Source of the DNA: Streptomyces rubellomurinus
Lineage (GTDB): Bacteria > Actinomycetota > Actinomycetes > Streptomycetales > Streptomycetaceae
Direction: 5' to 3'
Assembly (NCBI RefSeq): GCF_000961885.1
Contig: NZ_JZKH01000009.1
Location: 62,001 to 126,000, forward strand
DNA length: 64,000 nucleotides
Below, piece after piece: positions 7,424 to 16,213 of the stretch. The position numbers and the translations under genes are program-made. The notes below the pieces were generated by a model. The model was given only the letters and a program-made list of their open reading frames with translations, ran no database searches and was not told the origin of the DNA. Numbering within the stretch: position 1 is the first letter of the stretch; each line of letters begins with the position of its first letter.

Positions 7424-8392
7424 TCACGGGGTGGACAGCCAGCGGTCGCGCAGGCCGGCCAGGACGGCGACGGAGACCGCCAGCAGGACCAGCGACAGGG
7501 CGATCGCGGCCTGCGGATCGGACTCCATCGCCAGGTAGACCGCCAGCGGCATGGTCTGGGTGCGGCCCGGGAAGTTGCCCGCGAAGGTGATCGTCGCGCC
7601 GAACTCGCCGAGCGCCCGGGCCCACGCCAGCACGGCCCCGGCGCCGATCCCCGGGGCGATCATCGGCAGGGTGACCCGGCGGAAGGCGGTCAGCCGGGAG
7701 GCGCCCAGGGTGGCGGCCGCCTCCTCGAAGCGGGGGTCGGCGGCCCGCAGCGCCCCCTCGACGCTGATCACCAGGAACGGCATCGCCACGAACGCCTCGG
7801 CGATCACCACGCCGGCGGTGGTGAACGGCAGCGTGATGCCGAAGGCCGAGTCGAGCCAGGAGCCGACGATGCCGCGCCGCCCGAGCACCAGCAGCAGCGC
7901 CACGCCGCCGACCACCGGCGGCAGGACCAGCGGCAGGGTCACCAGCGCCCGGACCACCCGCCGGCCCGGCAGATCGGTGCGGGCGAGCAGCCAGGCCAGC
8001 GGGACGCCGAGGACCAGCGACACCGCCGTGGCCGCCGTCGCGCTGATCAGCGACAGGCGCAGCGCGTCCCAGACGGCGGTGCTGGTCAGCTGCTCGGACA
8101 GGCCGCTCCACGGCGCCCGGACGAGCAGGCCGACCAGCGGCAGGATCAGGAACGCGAGCCCGAGCAGAGCCGGGAGAGCCAACGCCACCGGGGTACGACC
8201 CGAGCCGGGGCGCCGGCCCCGGCGCGGCAGGGCCGGGGCGGGGCCGGCCGGGCCGACGCCTCCCCGGCGGGCGCCGCGTTCGCCACCGCGACCGGTGCCG
8301 CGAGCGGTGCCACTATTGGCGCCACTGTCGGCGCCGTGATCGGTGTCGTGACCGGCCGGGTGGCGGTCGGCGTCGGCGCTGCGGTCGTTCAC
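7424..8392 (-). CDS. modB: Molybdate ABC transporter permease ModB
   Basis: 322 residues with a ~70-residue Gly/Arg-rich N-terminal extension followed by about six membrane segments. The binding-protein-dependent transport EAA loop is EEAAATLGASRLTAFRRVTLP. It forms the channel of the ModABC importer. GTG 8392 overlaps the modA stop by four bases (GTGA), supporting this start even though it produces the unusually long low-complexity leader; the real start may be internal, but no better ribosome binding site is evident. Confidence 0.92.
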   Translation of the reverse strand: MNDRSADADRHPAGHDTDHGADSGANSGTARGTGRGGERGARRGGVGPAGPAPALPRRGRRPGSGRTPVALALPALLGLAFLILPLVGLLVRAPWSGLSEQLTSTAVWDALRLSLISATAATAVSLVLGVPLAWLLARTDLPGRRVVRALVTLPLVLPPVVGGVALLLVLGRRGIVGSWLDSAFGITLPFTTAGVVIAEAFVAMPFLVISVEGALRAADPRFEEAAATLGASRLTAFRRVTLPMIAPGIGAGAVLAWARALGEFGATITFAGNFPGRTQTMPLAVYLAMESDPQAAIALSLVLLAVSVAVLAGLRDRWLSTP

Positions 8393-9240
8393 GGGGCCTG
8401 GAAACCGGCCGCGGTCAGGACCTGCTGGGCCTCGGGCGACTGGACGTACGCGACGAACGCGGCGGCGCCGTCCTTGTTCGGAGCCTTGGCGAGCGCGGCG
8501 ATCGGGTAGTCGTTGACGGCCTTGGCGGCCTCGGGGAAGTCCACGCCGTCGATCTTCGCAGCATCGGCCCGCACATCGGTCTTGTACACCAGCGAGGCGT
8601 CGACCTCGCCCAGCTCGACCTTGGTGAGCGCGCCCTTGACGTCCTGCTCCAGGGTGACCGGGGTGAGTTCGACGCCGGCGGCCTTGAGCGCCGTCAGCGC
8701 GGCCGCGCCGCACGGCACCTCCTTCGCGCAGAGCGCGACCTTCACCCCGGAGCCGGCCAGGTCCTTGAGGCCGGCGAGGTGCTTGGGGTTGCCCTTGGGC
8801 ACGGCGATAGCGAGCGTGTTCCGGACGAAGACCGCCGGTTGGCCGCTCGCCCCGCCCGCGTCACTGACGGTCTTCATGGTGGCCGGGCTGGCGGCGGCGA
8901 ACACGTCCGCCGGGGCACCGGAGTTGATGCTGGTGGCGAGGCTGGAGCTGCCGCCGAAGTTGAAGGTGACCTTGGCGCCGGGGTTCGCCGCCTCGAACTT
9001 CTTGCCCAGGTCGGTGAACGTCTCCTTGAGCGAGGCGGCGGCGAAGACGGTGATCGTGCCGTGGGCCTTCGGGACGCCGGCGCTCGCACCGGTGCCGGTG
9101 GCCCCGGCGGACGCGGAGGCTCCCGAGCCGGCGGACGTGCCGCCGTCGCTGCCGCAGGCGGTGGCCCCGAGGCCGAGCACGAGGGCCGCGACGGCGGCGA
9201 CGGCGAGCCTGCGGGCGGGGGCGGGCGTGCGGATGCTCAT
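8389..9240 (-). CDS. modA: Molybdate-binding lipoprotein ModA
   Basis: 283 residues. Signal peptide with lipobox (LGLGATAC, Cys ~29) followed by a Gly/Ser/Ala-rich linker, then a periplasmic-binding-protein fold beginning ITVFAAASLKETF. The conserved oxyanion-contact Ser in AASL and the FGGSSSLATSI region are typical of ModA. It captures molybdate or tungstate outside the membrane for ModBC. First gene of the operon. A Mo-responsive regulator site could lie upstream but none was recognised. Confidence 0.93.
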   Translation of the reverse strand: MSIRTPAPARRLAVAAVAALVLGLGATACGSDGGTSAGSGASASAGATGTGASAGVPKAHGTITVFAAASLKETFTDLGKKFEAANPGAKVTFNFGGSSSLATSINSGAPADVFAAASPATMKTVSDAGGASGQPAVFVRNTLAIAVPKGNPKHLAGLKDLAGSGVKVALCAKEVPCGAAALTALKAAGVELTPVTLEQDVKGALTKVELGEVDASLVYKTDVRADAAKIDGVDFPEAAKAVNDYPIAALAKAPNKDGAAAFVAYVQSPEAQQVLTAAGFQAP

Positions 9241-9651
9241 CGGGGCTTCCCCTCCAGGGTGCGCGCCGGGCGGGGCGCGAGGGCGACGGAGCCGCAGGTG
9301 CGGCCATTTCGGTGATCATAGTGCCGCAGATGCGAGTGCAGAATCCCCTGTCGCTTCGGACAGGCCCGGGGCGCCGGGGCCGTCCGTCCGGCTGTGGGAA
9401 GGCGCAAGGCGGGCCGTGGGCGCGGGCCGGACCGTACGGGCGGCGCCTCGGTTCGTGACGACGGCTGACGACGGCCGGCGACGGCCCACGGCAGGTGGTG
9501 GCAGGTGGCGGCGGCGGAAAACGGCAGGTGGCGGCGGGCGGCCGCGGGAAATTGCGTCGCGCCCGCGCGCCCGACCGGTCAGAGTGGGCGCAGTTCGTAC
9601 GCATGGCCGGGTGCCGTTGCCCGGCCGGGCCCATAGGGGAGGAGTCCGTCC
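9241..9651. other. Intergenic region between modA and the RNA ligase gene (divergent promoters)
   Basis: 411 bp separating two divergently oriented genes, so promoters for both should lie here. A short AT-richer patch at about 9310-9350 (around GTGATCATAGTG) is the best place for a modA promoter. The stretch 9460-9550 is low-complexity, with repeated GACGACGGC and GGCAGGTGGCGGCGG units. No convincing ModE-like palindrome, RNA gene or small coding region was seen. Confidence 0.4.
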
Positions 9652-10719
9652 ATGTCCACGCTGCGCGTCACCGCGGAGAAACTGATCGTCCTGGAGCACC
9701 CGAATGCCGACGCCCTGGAACTCGCGCAGGTCGGGCTCTACCGGGCGGTGGTCGCCAAGGGCACGTACCGGACGGGCGACTTCGCCCTCTACATCCCCGA
9801 GCAGTCCGTCCTCCCGGACGAGCTGGTCGCGGAGCTCGGCCTGACCGGGAAGCTGGCGGGCTCGAACGCGAACCGGGTCAAGGCGGTACGGCTGCGCGGC
9901 GAGCTGTCGCAGGGCATCGTCTGCCGGCCCGCCGCGCTCGCCGGCACCGACCTGGCGGCCGCCGCCGAGCGGGGCGAGGACTTCGCCGAACTGCTCGGCG
10001 TCGTCAAGTGGCAGCCGCCGGTGCCGACGTCGATGAACGGCGAGGTGGTCAGCGCCCCGGACCTGCTGCCCTGGGTGGACATCGAGAACCTCAAGCGCTA
10101 CCCGGACGTCTTCGAGCCGGGCGAGCCGGTCGTGCTCACCGAGAAGCTGCACGGCAGCTGCTGCCTGGTCACCTACACGGCCGCCACCGGCGAGGTCCAG
10201 GTGTCCTCCAAGGGGATCGGCGCGCAGGGCCTCGCGCTGATCGAGGACGAGCGCAACCTCTACTGGCGGGCGGTGCGCGCGCACCGCATACCGGAGGTGG
10301 CGGCGCGGCTGGCCGAGCGGCTGGGCGCCGAGCGGGTCGGCATCTTCGGCGAGGTCTTCGGCGAGGGCGTGCAGGACCTGACGTACGGTGCCTCCGCGCG
10401 CACCGAACTGCCCGGCTACGCGGCCTTCGACGTGTCGGCCGTGGTCGACGGGCAGCTGGTCTGGCTGCCCGCCGCCGAACTGCTGGACGGCGAGCTGCCG
10501 TTGGTGCCCGAGCTGTGGCGCGGGCCGTTCGACCGGGAGACCGTGCTGGCCCTCGCGGAGGGCCGGGAGACCTTCTCCGGGCGCGAACTCCACCTGCGCG
10601 AGGGCGTCGTGGTCCGCCCGGTGACCGAGCGCTGGAGCCCGCTGCTCGGCGGGCGGGCGATCGCCAAGGTGGTCGCCGACGCCTACCTGACCCGCAAGGG
10701 CGGCACCGAGTACGAGTAG
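9652..10719 (+). CDS. RNA ligase, DRB0094 family (Rnl5-like)
   Basis: 355 residues. ATP-dependent RNA ligase of the Deinococcus DRB0094 type. The nucleotidyltransferase motifs are visible: motif I EKLHGSCC (adenylated Lys ~165), a downstream SSKGIG element, motif III-like VGIFGEVFG, motif IV EGVVVRP and motif V AIAKVVADAYL. The first ~140 residues match the N-terminal OB-like module characteristic of this family. It seals 3'-OH/5'-phosphate ends in RNA, possibly in repair of cleaved tRNAs or of nicks in RNA:DNA duplexes. It stands alone in its own orientation block with GGGGAGGAG upstream of ATG 9652. No toxin nuclease is adjacent. Confidence 0.88.
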   Translation: MSTLRVTAEKLIVLEHPNADALELAQVGLYRAVVAKGTYRTGDFALYIPEQSVLPDELVAELGLTGKLAGSNANRVKAVRLRGELSQGIVCRPAALAGTDLAAAAERGEDFAELLGVVKWQPPVPTSMNGEVVSAPDLLPWVDIENLKRYPDVFEPGEPVVLTEKLHGSCCLVTYTAATGEVQVSSKGIGAQGLALIEDERNLYWRAVRAHRIPEVAARLAERLGAERVGIFGEVFGEGVQDLTYGASARTELPGYAAFDVSAVVDGQLVWLPAAELLDGELPLVPELWRGPFDRETVLALAEGRETFSGRELHLREGVVVRPVTERWSPLLGGRAIAKVVADAYLTRKGGTEYE

Positions 10720-10820
10720 GAGGGGGCTGCGGCCGGTGCCCGGAGGGAACTCTTCCGGGCCTTCCGGGGTTGACTACTCGTCAGTGAAGTCGACTGGTAG
10801 TCCGCGTCGAAGGAGTGCCG

Positions 10821-12248
10821 ATGCCCACCGCAACCGAAGCCCCGGCCCCCACCCCGGCCGCATCCGGATCCGCCGTCGCCCCGGTGCCCGGTCCGCCCGG
10901 GAGTCCGCTGACCGGGTCGTTGTTCGACCTCACCCGCCGCCCGCTGCGCACCTACCTCGCCGCCCGGCGCGACTACGGGGACGTGGTGCGCTTCACCGTG
11001 GGCCCGCCCGGGCTGCGCGCCGAGTTCTACGGCGTGTTCTCGCCCGAGGGCGTCCACCAGGTGCTGGGCAGCGAGGCGGCCAACTTCCGCAAGGAGAGCG
11101 ACCTCTACGACGAGCTGCGAATAAGCGTCGGCAACGGCTTGCTGACCAGCCAGGACGAGCTCTACCAGCGCCAACGCCGGCTCATCCAGCCGCTGTTCAC
11201 CCGCCGCCGGGTCGACGGCTACGCGGACGCACTCGCCCAGGAGGCGCGGGCGCTCACCGAGCGGTGGCGCACCGCGCCGGGCGGGGTCGTCGACGCGGCC
11301 GAGGAGATGTCGCGGTTCGCGCTGCGCGCCGTCGCCCGGATCCTCTTCGGCGCCGACGTGGAGGAGGCGGTCGAGGTGGTCAACCGCAGCTTCCCGGCGC
11401 TCGGCGCGTTCGTCGTGGACCGCGGCTACGCCCCGGTGCGCCTGCCCCGCACCTGGCCGACCCCGGGCAACCGGCGCGGCCTGGCGGCGCAGCGGGCGCT
11501 GTACGGGGTCTGCGACCGGATCATCGCCGAGCGGGCCGCGCGCGGCGGCGGCGACGAGGACGCGAACGACCTGCTGACGCTACTCGGACGGGCCCGCGGC
11601 GAGGACGGCGGGCGGCTCGATCCGGCCGAACTCCGGGACCAGGTCCTGGTGTTCCTGCTCGCCGGGCACGAGACCACCGCCACCTCGCTGGCCTTCGCGC
11701 TGCACCTGCTGGCCAAGCACCCGGAGCAGCGCAGGCTCGCGCAGGAGGAGGCCGAGGCCGTCCTGGCCGGGCGGGCGCCGACCGCCGCGGACCTGGACGC
11801 GCTGCCGTACCTGACCCGGGTGATGAAGGAGACGATGCGGCTCTACCCGGCGGCGGCGCTGGTCGGCCGGCGGGTGGTCGCGGAGACGGTCATCGACGGG
11901 TACCTGCTTCCGGCGGGGGCGCAGCTCGTGGTCGCGCCGCTGGTCACCCACCGGCACCCGGACCACTGGCCGGACCCGGAGCGCTTCGACCCCGACCGCT
12001 TCCTGCCCGAGCAGGAGAAGGCCCGGCACCGCTACGCCTGGTACCCCTTCGGGGGCGGGCCGCGGGCGTGCATCGGGCAGCACTTCTCGATGCTGGAGTC
12101 GGTGCTGACCCTCGGTGTGCTGCTGCGGGACTTCGATCTGGAGGCGGTGGACCAGCGGGTGGCGCTCGGCCAGGGCATCACGCTGCAGGTGAGGAGCCCG
12201 ATGCGGATCCAGGTGACGGAGCGAGGGCGGTCGCGGGCGGAGGACTGA
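10821..12248 (+). CDS. Cytochrome P450
   Basis: 475 residues. Soluble heme monooxygenase. I-helix AGHETTATS (residues ~285), K-helix ExxR in KETMRLYP, and the heme loop FGGGPRACIGQHF with the axial Cys near residue 414. The layout, with 'PFGGGPRACIG' and length near 475, is closer to CYP102-like/fatty-acid or terpene P450s than to short antibiotic-pathway P450s. ATG 10821 is chosen since GAAGGAG lies five bases upstream; an in-frame GTG at 10815 is the alternative. No redox partner is adjacent, and the substrate cannot be inferred. Confidence 0.93.
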   Translation: MPTATEAPAPTPAASGSAVAPVPGPPGSPLTGSLFDLTRRPLRTYLAARRDYGDVVRFTVGPPGLRAEFYGVFSPEGVHQVLGSEAANFRKESDLYDELRISVGNGLLTSQDELYQRQRRLIQPLFTRRRVDGYADALAQEARALTERWRTAPGGVVDAAEEMSRFALRAVARILFGADVEEAVEVVNRSFPALGAFVVDRGYAPVRLPRTWPTPGNRRGLAAQRALYGVCDRIIAERAARGGGDEDANDLLTLLGRARGEDGGRLDPAELRDQVLVFLLAGHETTATSLAFALHLLAKHPEQRRLAQEEAEAVLAGRAPTAADLDALPYLTRVMKETMRLYPAAALVGRRVVAETVIDGYLLPAGAQLVVAPLVTHRHPDHWPDPERFDPDRFLPEQEKARHRYAWYPFGGGPRACIGQHFSMLESVLTLGVLLRDFDLEAVDQRVALGQGITLQVRSPMRIQVTERGRSRAED

Positions 12249-12282
12249 CCGCGGTCGGTGTCCGGCGGGCAGCTGGGAGGTA

Positions 12283-12380
12283 ACGGCTGACAGATGACAA
12301 CCGACGGATAACAGATTTCAGCGAACAGATAACAGATGATGAAAGTTGTCAGCTGTTCGCTGAAATCTGTTCGGTGTTCG
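12283..12380. repeat. Heptad hairpin element B
   Basis: Fourteen 7-bp units in one register: ACGGCTG, ACAGATG, ACAACCG, ACGGATA, ACAGATT, TCAGCGA, ACAGATA, ACAGATG, centre ATGAAAG, then TTGTCAG, CTGTTCG, CTGAAAT, CTGTTCG, GTGTTCG. Bases 12310-12328 pair perfectly with 12353-12371 (19 bp, 24-nt loop). It starts 35 bp after the P450 stop. The next gene (12654) is in the same direction, so this copy is not between convergent genes. Confidence 0.95.
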
Positions 12381-12653
12381 CGGGCAAACCACCCTCCGGG
12401 CAGAGGACCGGCCCATTCGAACACATCGCCCGCGTCTCGCGGGTAGCTTTTCAGATCTTCCGGTGGCTGATTCCGGCCCCTCGATAGCGTCCCACGCACC
12501 CCAGGCCGAAAGCGCACATGCGTACGGCATATGACGGGCCGTCAGGATGCCCTGCGGCCGTCCGTCGCCGGCGGCCGCGTGCAGTCCGCCCGGCCCGGGG
12601 AGCCCGGGCGCGCCGCGTACCGCCCCGGGCCCGACCGGCCGACCGGAGGTCCG

Positions 12654-13781
12654 ATGGGCACCCTCAAGCACGTCAGCTTCGGCTGGCTGACACCCGCCCT
12701 CTCGTACGTGATGGCCTGCGCCGGTGCCGCCCTCGGCCTGCGCTGCACCCTGCGAGGACTCGCGGCGAGCGGCGCCGCCCGCCGGAACTGGCTGGTCACG
12801 GCCGCCGCCGCGATCGGCTCCGGCATCTGGACGATGCACTTCGTCGCGATGTTCGGCTTCACCGTCGACGGCACCGAGCTGCGCTACAGCGTGCCGCTGA
12901 CCGTGCTGAGCCTCGTCGTCGCCGTCCTGGTCACCGGCCTCGGCCTGGCCGTCGTCTGCTACGGCCGGCACCGCGGCCCGGCCCTGCTCGCCGGCGGCGT
13001 CACCACCGGGCTGGGCATCGCCGCGATGCACTACCTCGGCATGGCCGCCGTCCGGATGCACGGCGGCATGCGCTACGACGCCGGCACCGTCGCCCTGTCG
13101 GTGCTCGTCGCGGTCGGCGCCGCCACCGCCGCACTCTGGGCGGCCGTCAGCATCCGCAACGTGTACGCGGCCGTCGCCGCCTCGCTGGCCATGGGCCTCG
13201 CCGTCAGCTGCATGCACTACACCGGCATGGCCGCCGTCCACGTCCGGCTGGACCCCGACCGGGCCGGCCTCGGCGGCGTCGGCCCGATGGAGTTCGTCTT
13301 CCCGCTCGCGGTCGGCCTCGGCTCCTTCCTCTTCCTCGCCTCCGCCTTCGTCGCGCTGTCCCCGACCGCCCAGGAGCGGGCCGGCTACCGCGAGGCGGGC
13401 GAGCTGGCCCTCGAGGAGTTCCCCACCCGGCCCACGTACCAACCGGGCGGTGAGGGTGGGGAGTTGCCGCGCCGGGTGCGGCAGGCGAGCCTGGCGCCGC
13501 AGCTGCGGGAGGCGCCCGCCCGTCCGGACCCGGGTGCCCGCCGGGGTGGACCGGCGCCGCTCGGCGGCCGCAGCCCGGAGGCGGTGCGGGCCGCGATGTC
13601 CGCCTTCCAGAGCGGGTGGGCGCGCGGCTCCCGACCGTCCGGCCACGCGGCCGAACGCCCCCACCGAAGAACGGAGTTCGACGCGGCCTCCGGTCCGGGG
13701 AGGGGATCCGGGCACCGCCCGGACGGCGGATCGGACGACCGCTTCCAGCACCCGCATCGAACCGAAGGAGAGACATCGTGA
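12654..13781 (+). CDS. MHYT-domain membrane protein with a CvnA-like C-terminal tail
   Basis: 375 residues. Seven-transmembrane MHYT sensor module in the first ~250 residues, with motifs MHFVAM, MHYLGM and MHYTGM; MHYT domains are proposed to bind metal and sense diatomic gases. ATG 12654 has GGAGGT four bases upstream. From residue ~264 the sequence changes to a segment with ELPRRVRQASLAPQLRE and, further on, RSPEAVRAAMSAFQSGW. From family knowledge this is the usual C-terminal tail of conservon sensor kinases (CvnA), and cvnB follows immediately with a 4-bp GTGA overlap. The kinase domain itself is absent. A deletion seems to have fused an MHYT gene to the end of cvnA. Confidence 0.82.
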   Translation: MGTLKHVSFGWLTPALSYVMACAGAALGLRCTLRGLAASGAARRNWLVTAAAAIGSGIWTMHFVAMFGFTVDGTELRYSVPLTVLSLVVAVLVTGLGLAVVCYGRHRGPALLAGGVTTGLGIAAMHYLGMAAVRMHGGMRYDAGTVALSVLVAVGAATAALWAAVSIRNVYAAVAASLAMGLAVSCMHYTGMAAVHVRLDPDRAGLGGVGPMEFVFPLAVGLGSFLFLASAFVALSPTAQERAGYREAGELALEEFPTRPTYQPGGEGGELPRRVRQASLAPQLREAPARPDPGARRGGPAPLGGRSPEAVRAAMSAFQSGWARGSRPSGHAAERPHRRTEFDAASGPGRGSGHRPDGGSDDRFQHPHRTEGETS

Positions 13782-14215
13782 TCGGCACCAACCACCGCGC
13801 GGGCGAGCTGGACCGGCTTCTCGACGAGCTGGTCCAGCGTGCCCTGGAGGTCCGCGTCGCCGTGCTCCTCTCCGTGGACGGCCTGGCCATCGGCGCCTCG
13901 GCCGGACTCGAACGGGAGGACGGCGAGCACCTGGCGGCCGTCGCCTCCGGCTTCCACAGCCTGGCCGAGGGCGCCGGCCGGCACTTCGGCGCGGGCGAAG
14001 TCCGGCAGACCATGGTCGAGTTGGAGGGCGGCTACCTGCTGATCGCGGCCGCCGGGGAAGGCACCTGCCTGGCCGTCTTCGCCACCGCGCGCGCCGACCT
14101 CGGCCTGATCGCCTACGAGATGGCCAGGATGGTCCGCCGGGTCGGGGAGCACCTGGGCACCGCACCCCGCGCGGTGCGCGGCGGGTCCGGCGGGTCCGCC
14201 GGGTCCGGCGAATGA
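13778..14215 (+). CDS. Roadblock/LC7 domain protein, CvnB-type
   Basis: 145 residues. Single Roadblock/LC7 domain beginning RLLDELVQRALEVRVAVLLS and continuing with VDGLAIGAS and the GYLLIAAAGEG strand. In Streptomyces conservons (CvnA kinase, CvnB roadblock, CvnC DUF742, CvnD GTPase) this subunit is thought to be the regulator of the CvnD GTPase. The reading frame is intact with normal coding character. It overlaps the upstream gene by GTGA and its stop overlaps a possible start (ATGA, 14212) of the broken cvnC. The C-terminal GGSGGSAGSG stretch is low-complexity. Confidence 0.88.
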   Translation: MIGTNHRAGELDRLLDELVQRALEVRVAVLLSVDGLAIGASAGLEREDGEHLAAVASGFHSLAEGAGRHFGAGEVRQTMVELEGGYLLIAAAGEGTCLAVFATARADLGLIAYEMARMVRRVGEHLGTAPRAVRGGSGGSAGSGE

Positions 14216-15010
14216 GCCCGGACCAGCCCCGCCCGCAGCGGCAGTGGCAGCGCCGGCCGGAGCGCCCGCGATGACGAACGGTGCCGCGCACCGGGCCCGC
14301 TGGCACGACGAGGACGCCGGCCCGGTCGTCCGCCCGTACGCCGTCACCCCGAGCCGCCGGTCGGCCCGGAACAGGTCCGCATCCTCACCCTGTGCCGCGG
14401 CACGCCGCAGTCGGTGGCCGAACTCGCCGCCGACCTCGACCTCTCGGTGGGCGTGGTGCGGGTGCTGCTCGGCGACCTGCCGGCGGCCGGGCTCATCCGG
14501 GTCAACCGCCCCGCCCCGCCCGCTCGCCCTGCTCCCCGACGAGCGCATCCTCCAGGAGGTCGTCCACGGACTCCGCGCACTGCGGGCGGCCGCATCACCA
14601 TCCGCGAGGGCCTGTCCCGCTACCTGTTCGGCACCCCGGGGAAGGACCGGTTCTGGTTCCTCCGGGGCGAGTTGGCGCAGGGCGCACTCGGCGCCGTCGT
14701 GCCCGCCGACACCCGCCGGCCGGCCGGCTGCTTCCCGGCCGGCTGCTTCCCGGCCGGCTGCTTCCCGGCCGTCGACTTCTTCGAGCACCGGGGCATCCCG
14801 TTCGTGGTCGCGGTGAACCGTTTCGCCGGAACGCGCGAGTACGGCCCGGCGGAGGTCGACCGCGCGCTGGACCTGGACCCCGGCACCCCGGTGGTCCTGT
14901 GCGACGCGCGCCGCCGGGCCTCCGACAAGGAGGTGCTGATCAACCTGGTCGAGCATGCGGGCCGGGTGCCCGCCGCCCGCCTGCTCGCGGACGGCTCGCC
15001 GTCCGGCTGA
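14212..15010 (+). pseudogene. Decayed cvnC-cvnD: frameshifted DUF742 fused to a GTPase lacking its P-loop
   Basis: Conserved DUF742 pieces occur in different frames: WHDEDAGPVVRPYAVTP (frame of ATG 14271), then VRILTLCRGTPQSVAEL and DLDLSVGVVRVLLGDLPAAG (next frame), then LQEVVHGLRAL (back to the first). At least two compensating frameshifts are needed, three if the start was ATG 14212. Immediately after LRAL, without a stop, sequence typical of the second half of CvnD appears (SRYLFGTPGKDRFWFLRGEL, later FVVAVNRF, ALDLDPGTPVVLCDARR and EVLINLVEHAG). The N-terminal GxxxxGKT P-loop and switch region are missing, so no GTP binding is expected. The stop is at 15008-15010. A GCFPA triplication lies in the CvnD part. 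Confidence 0.82.
14726..14770. repeat. 15-bp triplication in the cvnD remnant
   Basis: Three identical 15-bp units (GGCTGCTTCCCGGCC) at 14726, 14741 and 14756, encoding three GCFPA pentapeptides. Conservon GTPases normally have only one such pentapeptide (DCFPA or similar) before VDFFEHR, so this is a local expansion. Reverse complement core GCCGGGAAG matches the 2624 array. Confidence 0.88.
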
Positions 15011-15220
15011 GACCGAACGCCGAGCCCGACCGGTTCCTGCCGAGCGGTCGTCCACGAAGGTGCCGGCCAGGCCGCACCGCGCGGACGGCCGGCGGCGCGC
15101 CGTCCTCGAACGCGAGGACGAACGCGAGGCACGAGCGCGAGCACGGCGGCGGCCCGCTTCGACGCACCGAGCCGACGGCAAGTCGGCTGATGCGCCGCCC
15201 CGGCCCGTACGCTGAAAATC

Positions 15221-16213
15221 GTGATCACGTACGAGGACCACCGCCTGCGCGCCCTGGCCGACGACGGCCGCTGGCCCGAGCTGCTGGCCGCCTACCGGCA
15301 GTGCCGGGCGGCCGCCGTGGAGCGGGCCGGCGAGGCGACCGCGGCGGCGTTGACCGCGCCGCTCGGGCACCTGATCGCCTACTCGGCGCCGCCGGAGCTG
15401 GCCGTCCGGCTGTTCGACGCGGACGGCGGCCCGGGGGCGGCCGCCGGGGTCGCGGACCACGACGCCGGGCCGCTGTGGGAGGTGCTGGCGACCAGGCACT
15501 CCTGGCTCCGGCTGGCCCCGCTGCTCGGCCCGGCCGCGGTGCGGCGGCTGGTCGCGCACACCCGGGTGCTGCTGGGCGAGGACCTCTCGTACGGGGCCGA
15601 GCCGGACGGCGAGGGCGTGCCGCTGTGCCTGGAGCCGTGGGAGGCGGCCGGCTGGGAGGAGGGCGCGCGGGTGCGCGAGTACCTGCCGTGCGGGGGCGCG
15701 CGCAGTGCGTTGCTGACCCTGCCGGCCGACCGGGAGGGCCTGGGCGTGGTCGAACTGCCGGACCCGGCCGACCGGTTGGGCGGCCAGCGGGCGGCCCGGG
15801 CCTCGGCCGCGACGGCGGCGCTGGCCGAGCTGGCGCCGTGGGCGGAGGCGGTCTGCGTGCGCGGTCCGGCCCCGCTGGCGGCGGCCCGGGTGGCGGTGGC
15901 GGCCCGGGGGGAGTACGGCCGTCGGGTCGTCGGCGGGTACCTGCCGTTCGCGCTGGTCTGCCCGGCGCTGGTGCAGGCGGCCGCCGCCGGGCGGGCGCGG
16001 GGCAGCGCGCACGGGCGGCTGGCGCTGTGGCGGGCGCTCGGCGCGATGGCGGGCGCGGGCGGCCCGGACCGGGCGGAGGTGAACGCTCTGGTGGCCCGGA
16101 TGCGCTGCTTCACTTGGCTGGAGCCGGCGGCCGGGCTGCGGCACCTGCACGTGGCGCTGGAGGACCCGGCGAGCGGGGTGGCCTGGGCGCTCAGCGGGTC
16201 GGAGGAGCTGTAG
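15221..16213 (+). CDS. Uncharacterised protein, about 330 residues
   Basis: Begins at GTG 15221 (VITYEDHRLRALADDGRWPE) and ends in GSEEL. I recognise no domain. The sequence is helical and Ala/Arg/Leu-rich with no signal peptide or membrane segment, so a cytosolic protein is expected. Mid-protein features include GEYGRRVVGGYLPFAL and a C-terminal LVARMRCFTWLEPAAGLRHLH. Coding character (strong third-position GC) supports a real gene. The stop codon is inside a 21-bp tandem repeat. Neither neighbour suggests a function. Confidence 0.7.
   Translation: MITYEDHRLRALADDGRWPELLAAYRQCRAAAVERAGEATAAALTAPLGHLIAYSAPPELAVRLFDADGGPGAAAGVADHDAGPLWEVLATRHSWLRLAPLLGPAAVRRLVAHTRVLLGEDLSYGAEPDGEGVPLCLEPWEAAGWEEGARVREYLPCGGARSALLTLPADREGLGVVELPDPADRLGGQRAARASAATAALAELAPWAEAVCVRGPAPLAAARVAVAARGEYGRRVVGGYLPFALVCPALVQAAAAGRARGSAHGRLALWRALGAMAGAGGPDRAEVNALVARMRCFTWLEPAAGLRHLHVALEDPASGVAWALSGSEEL

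Noticed and set aside
12283..12380. Insertion sequence ends or MITE at element B
   Set aside because: No target-site duplication or transposase motif was seen, and the arms are internally repetitive rather than unique terminal inverted repeats. A mobile origin is not excluded.
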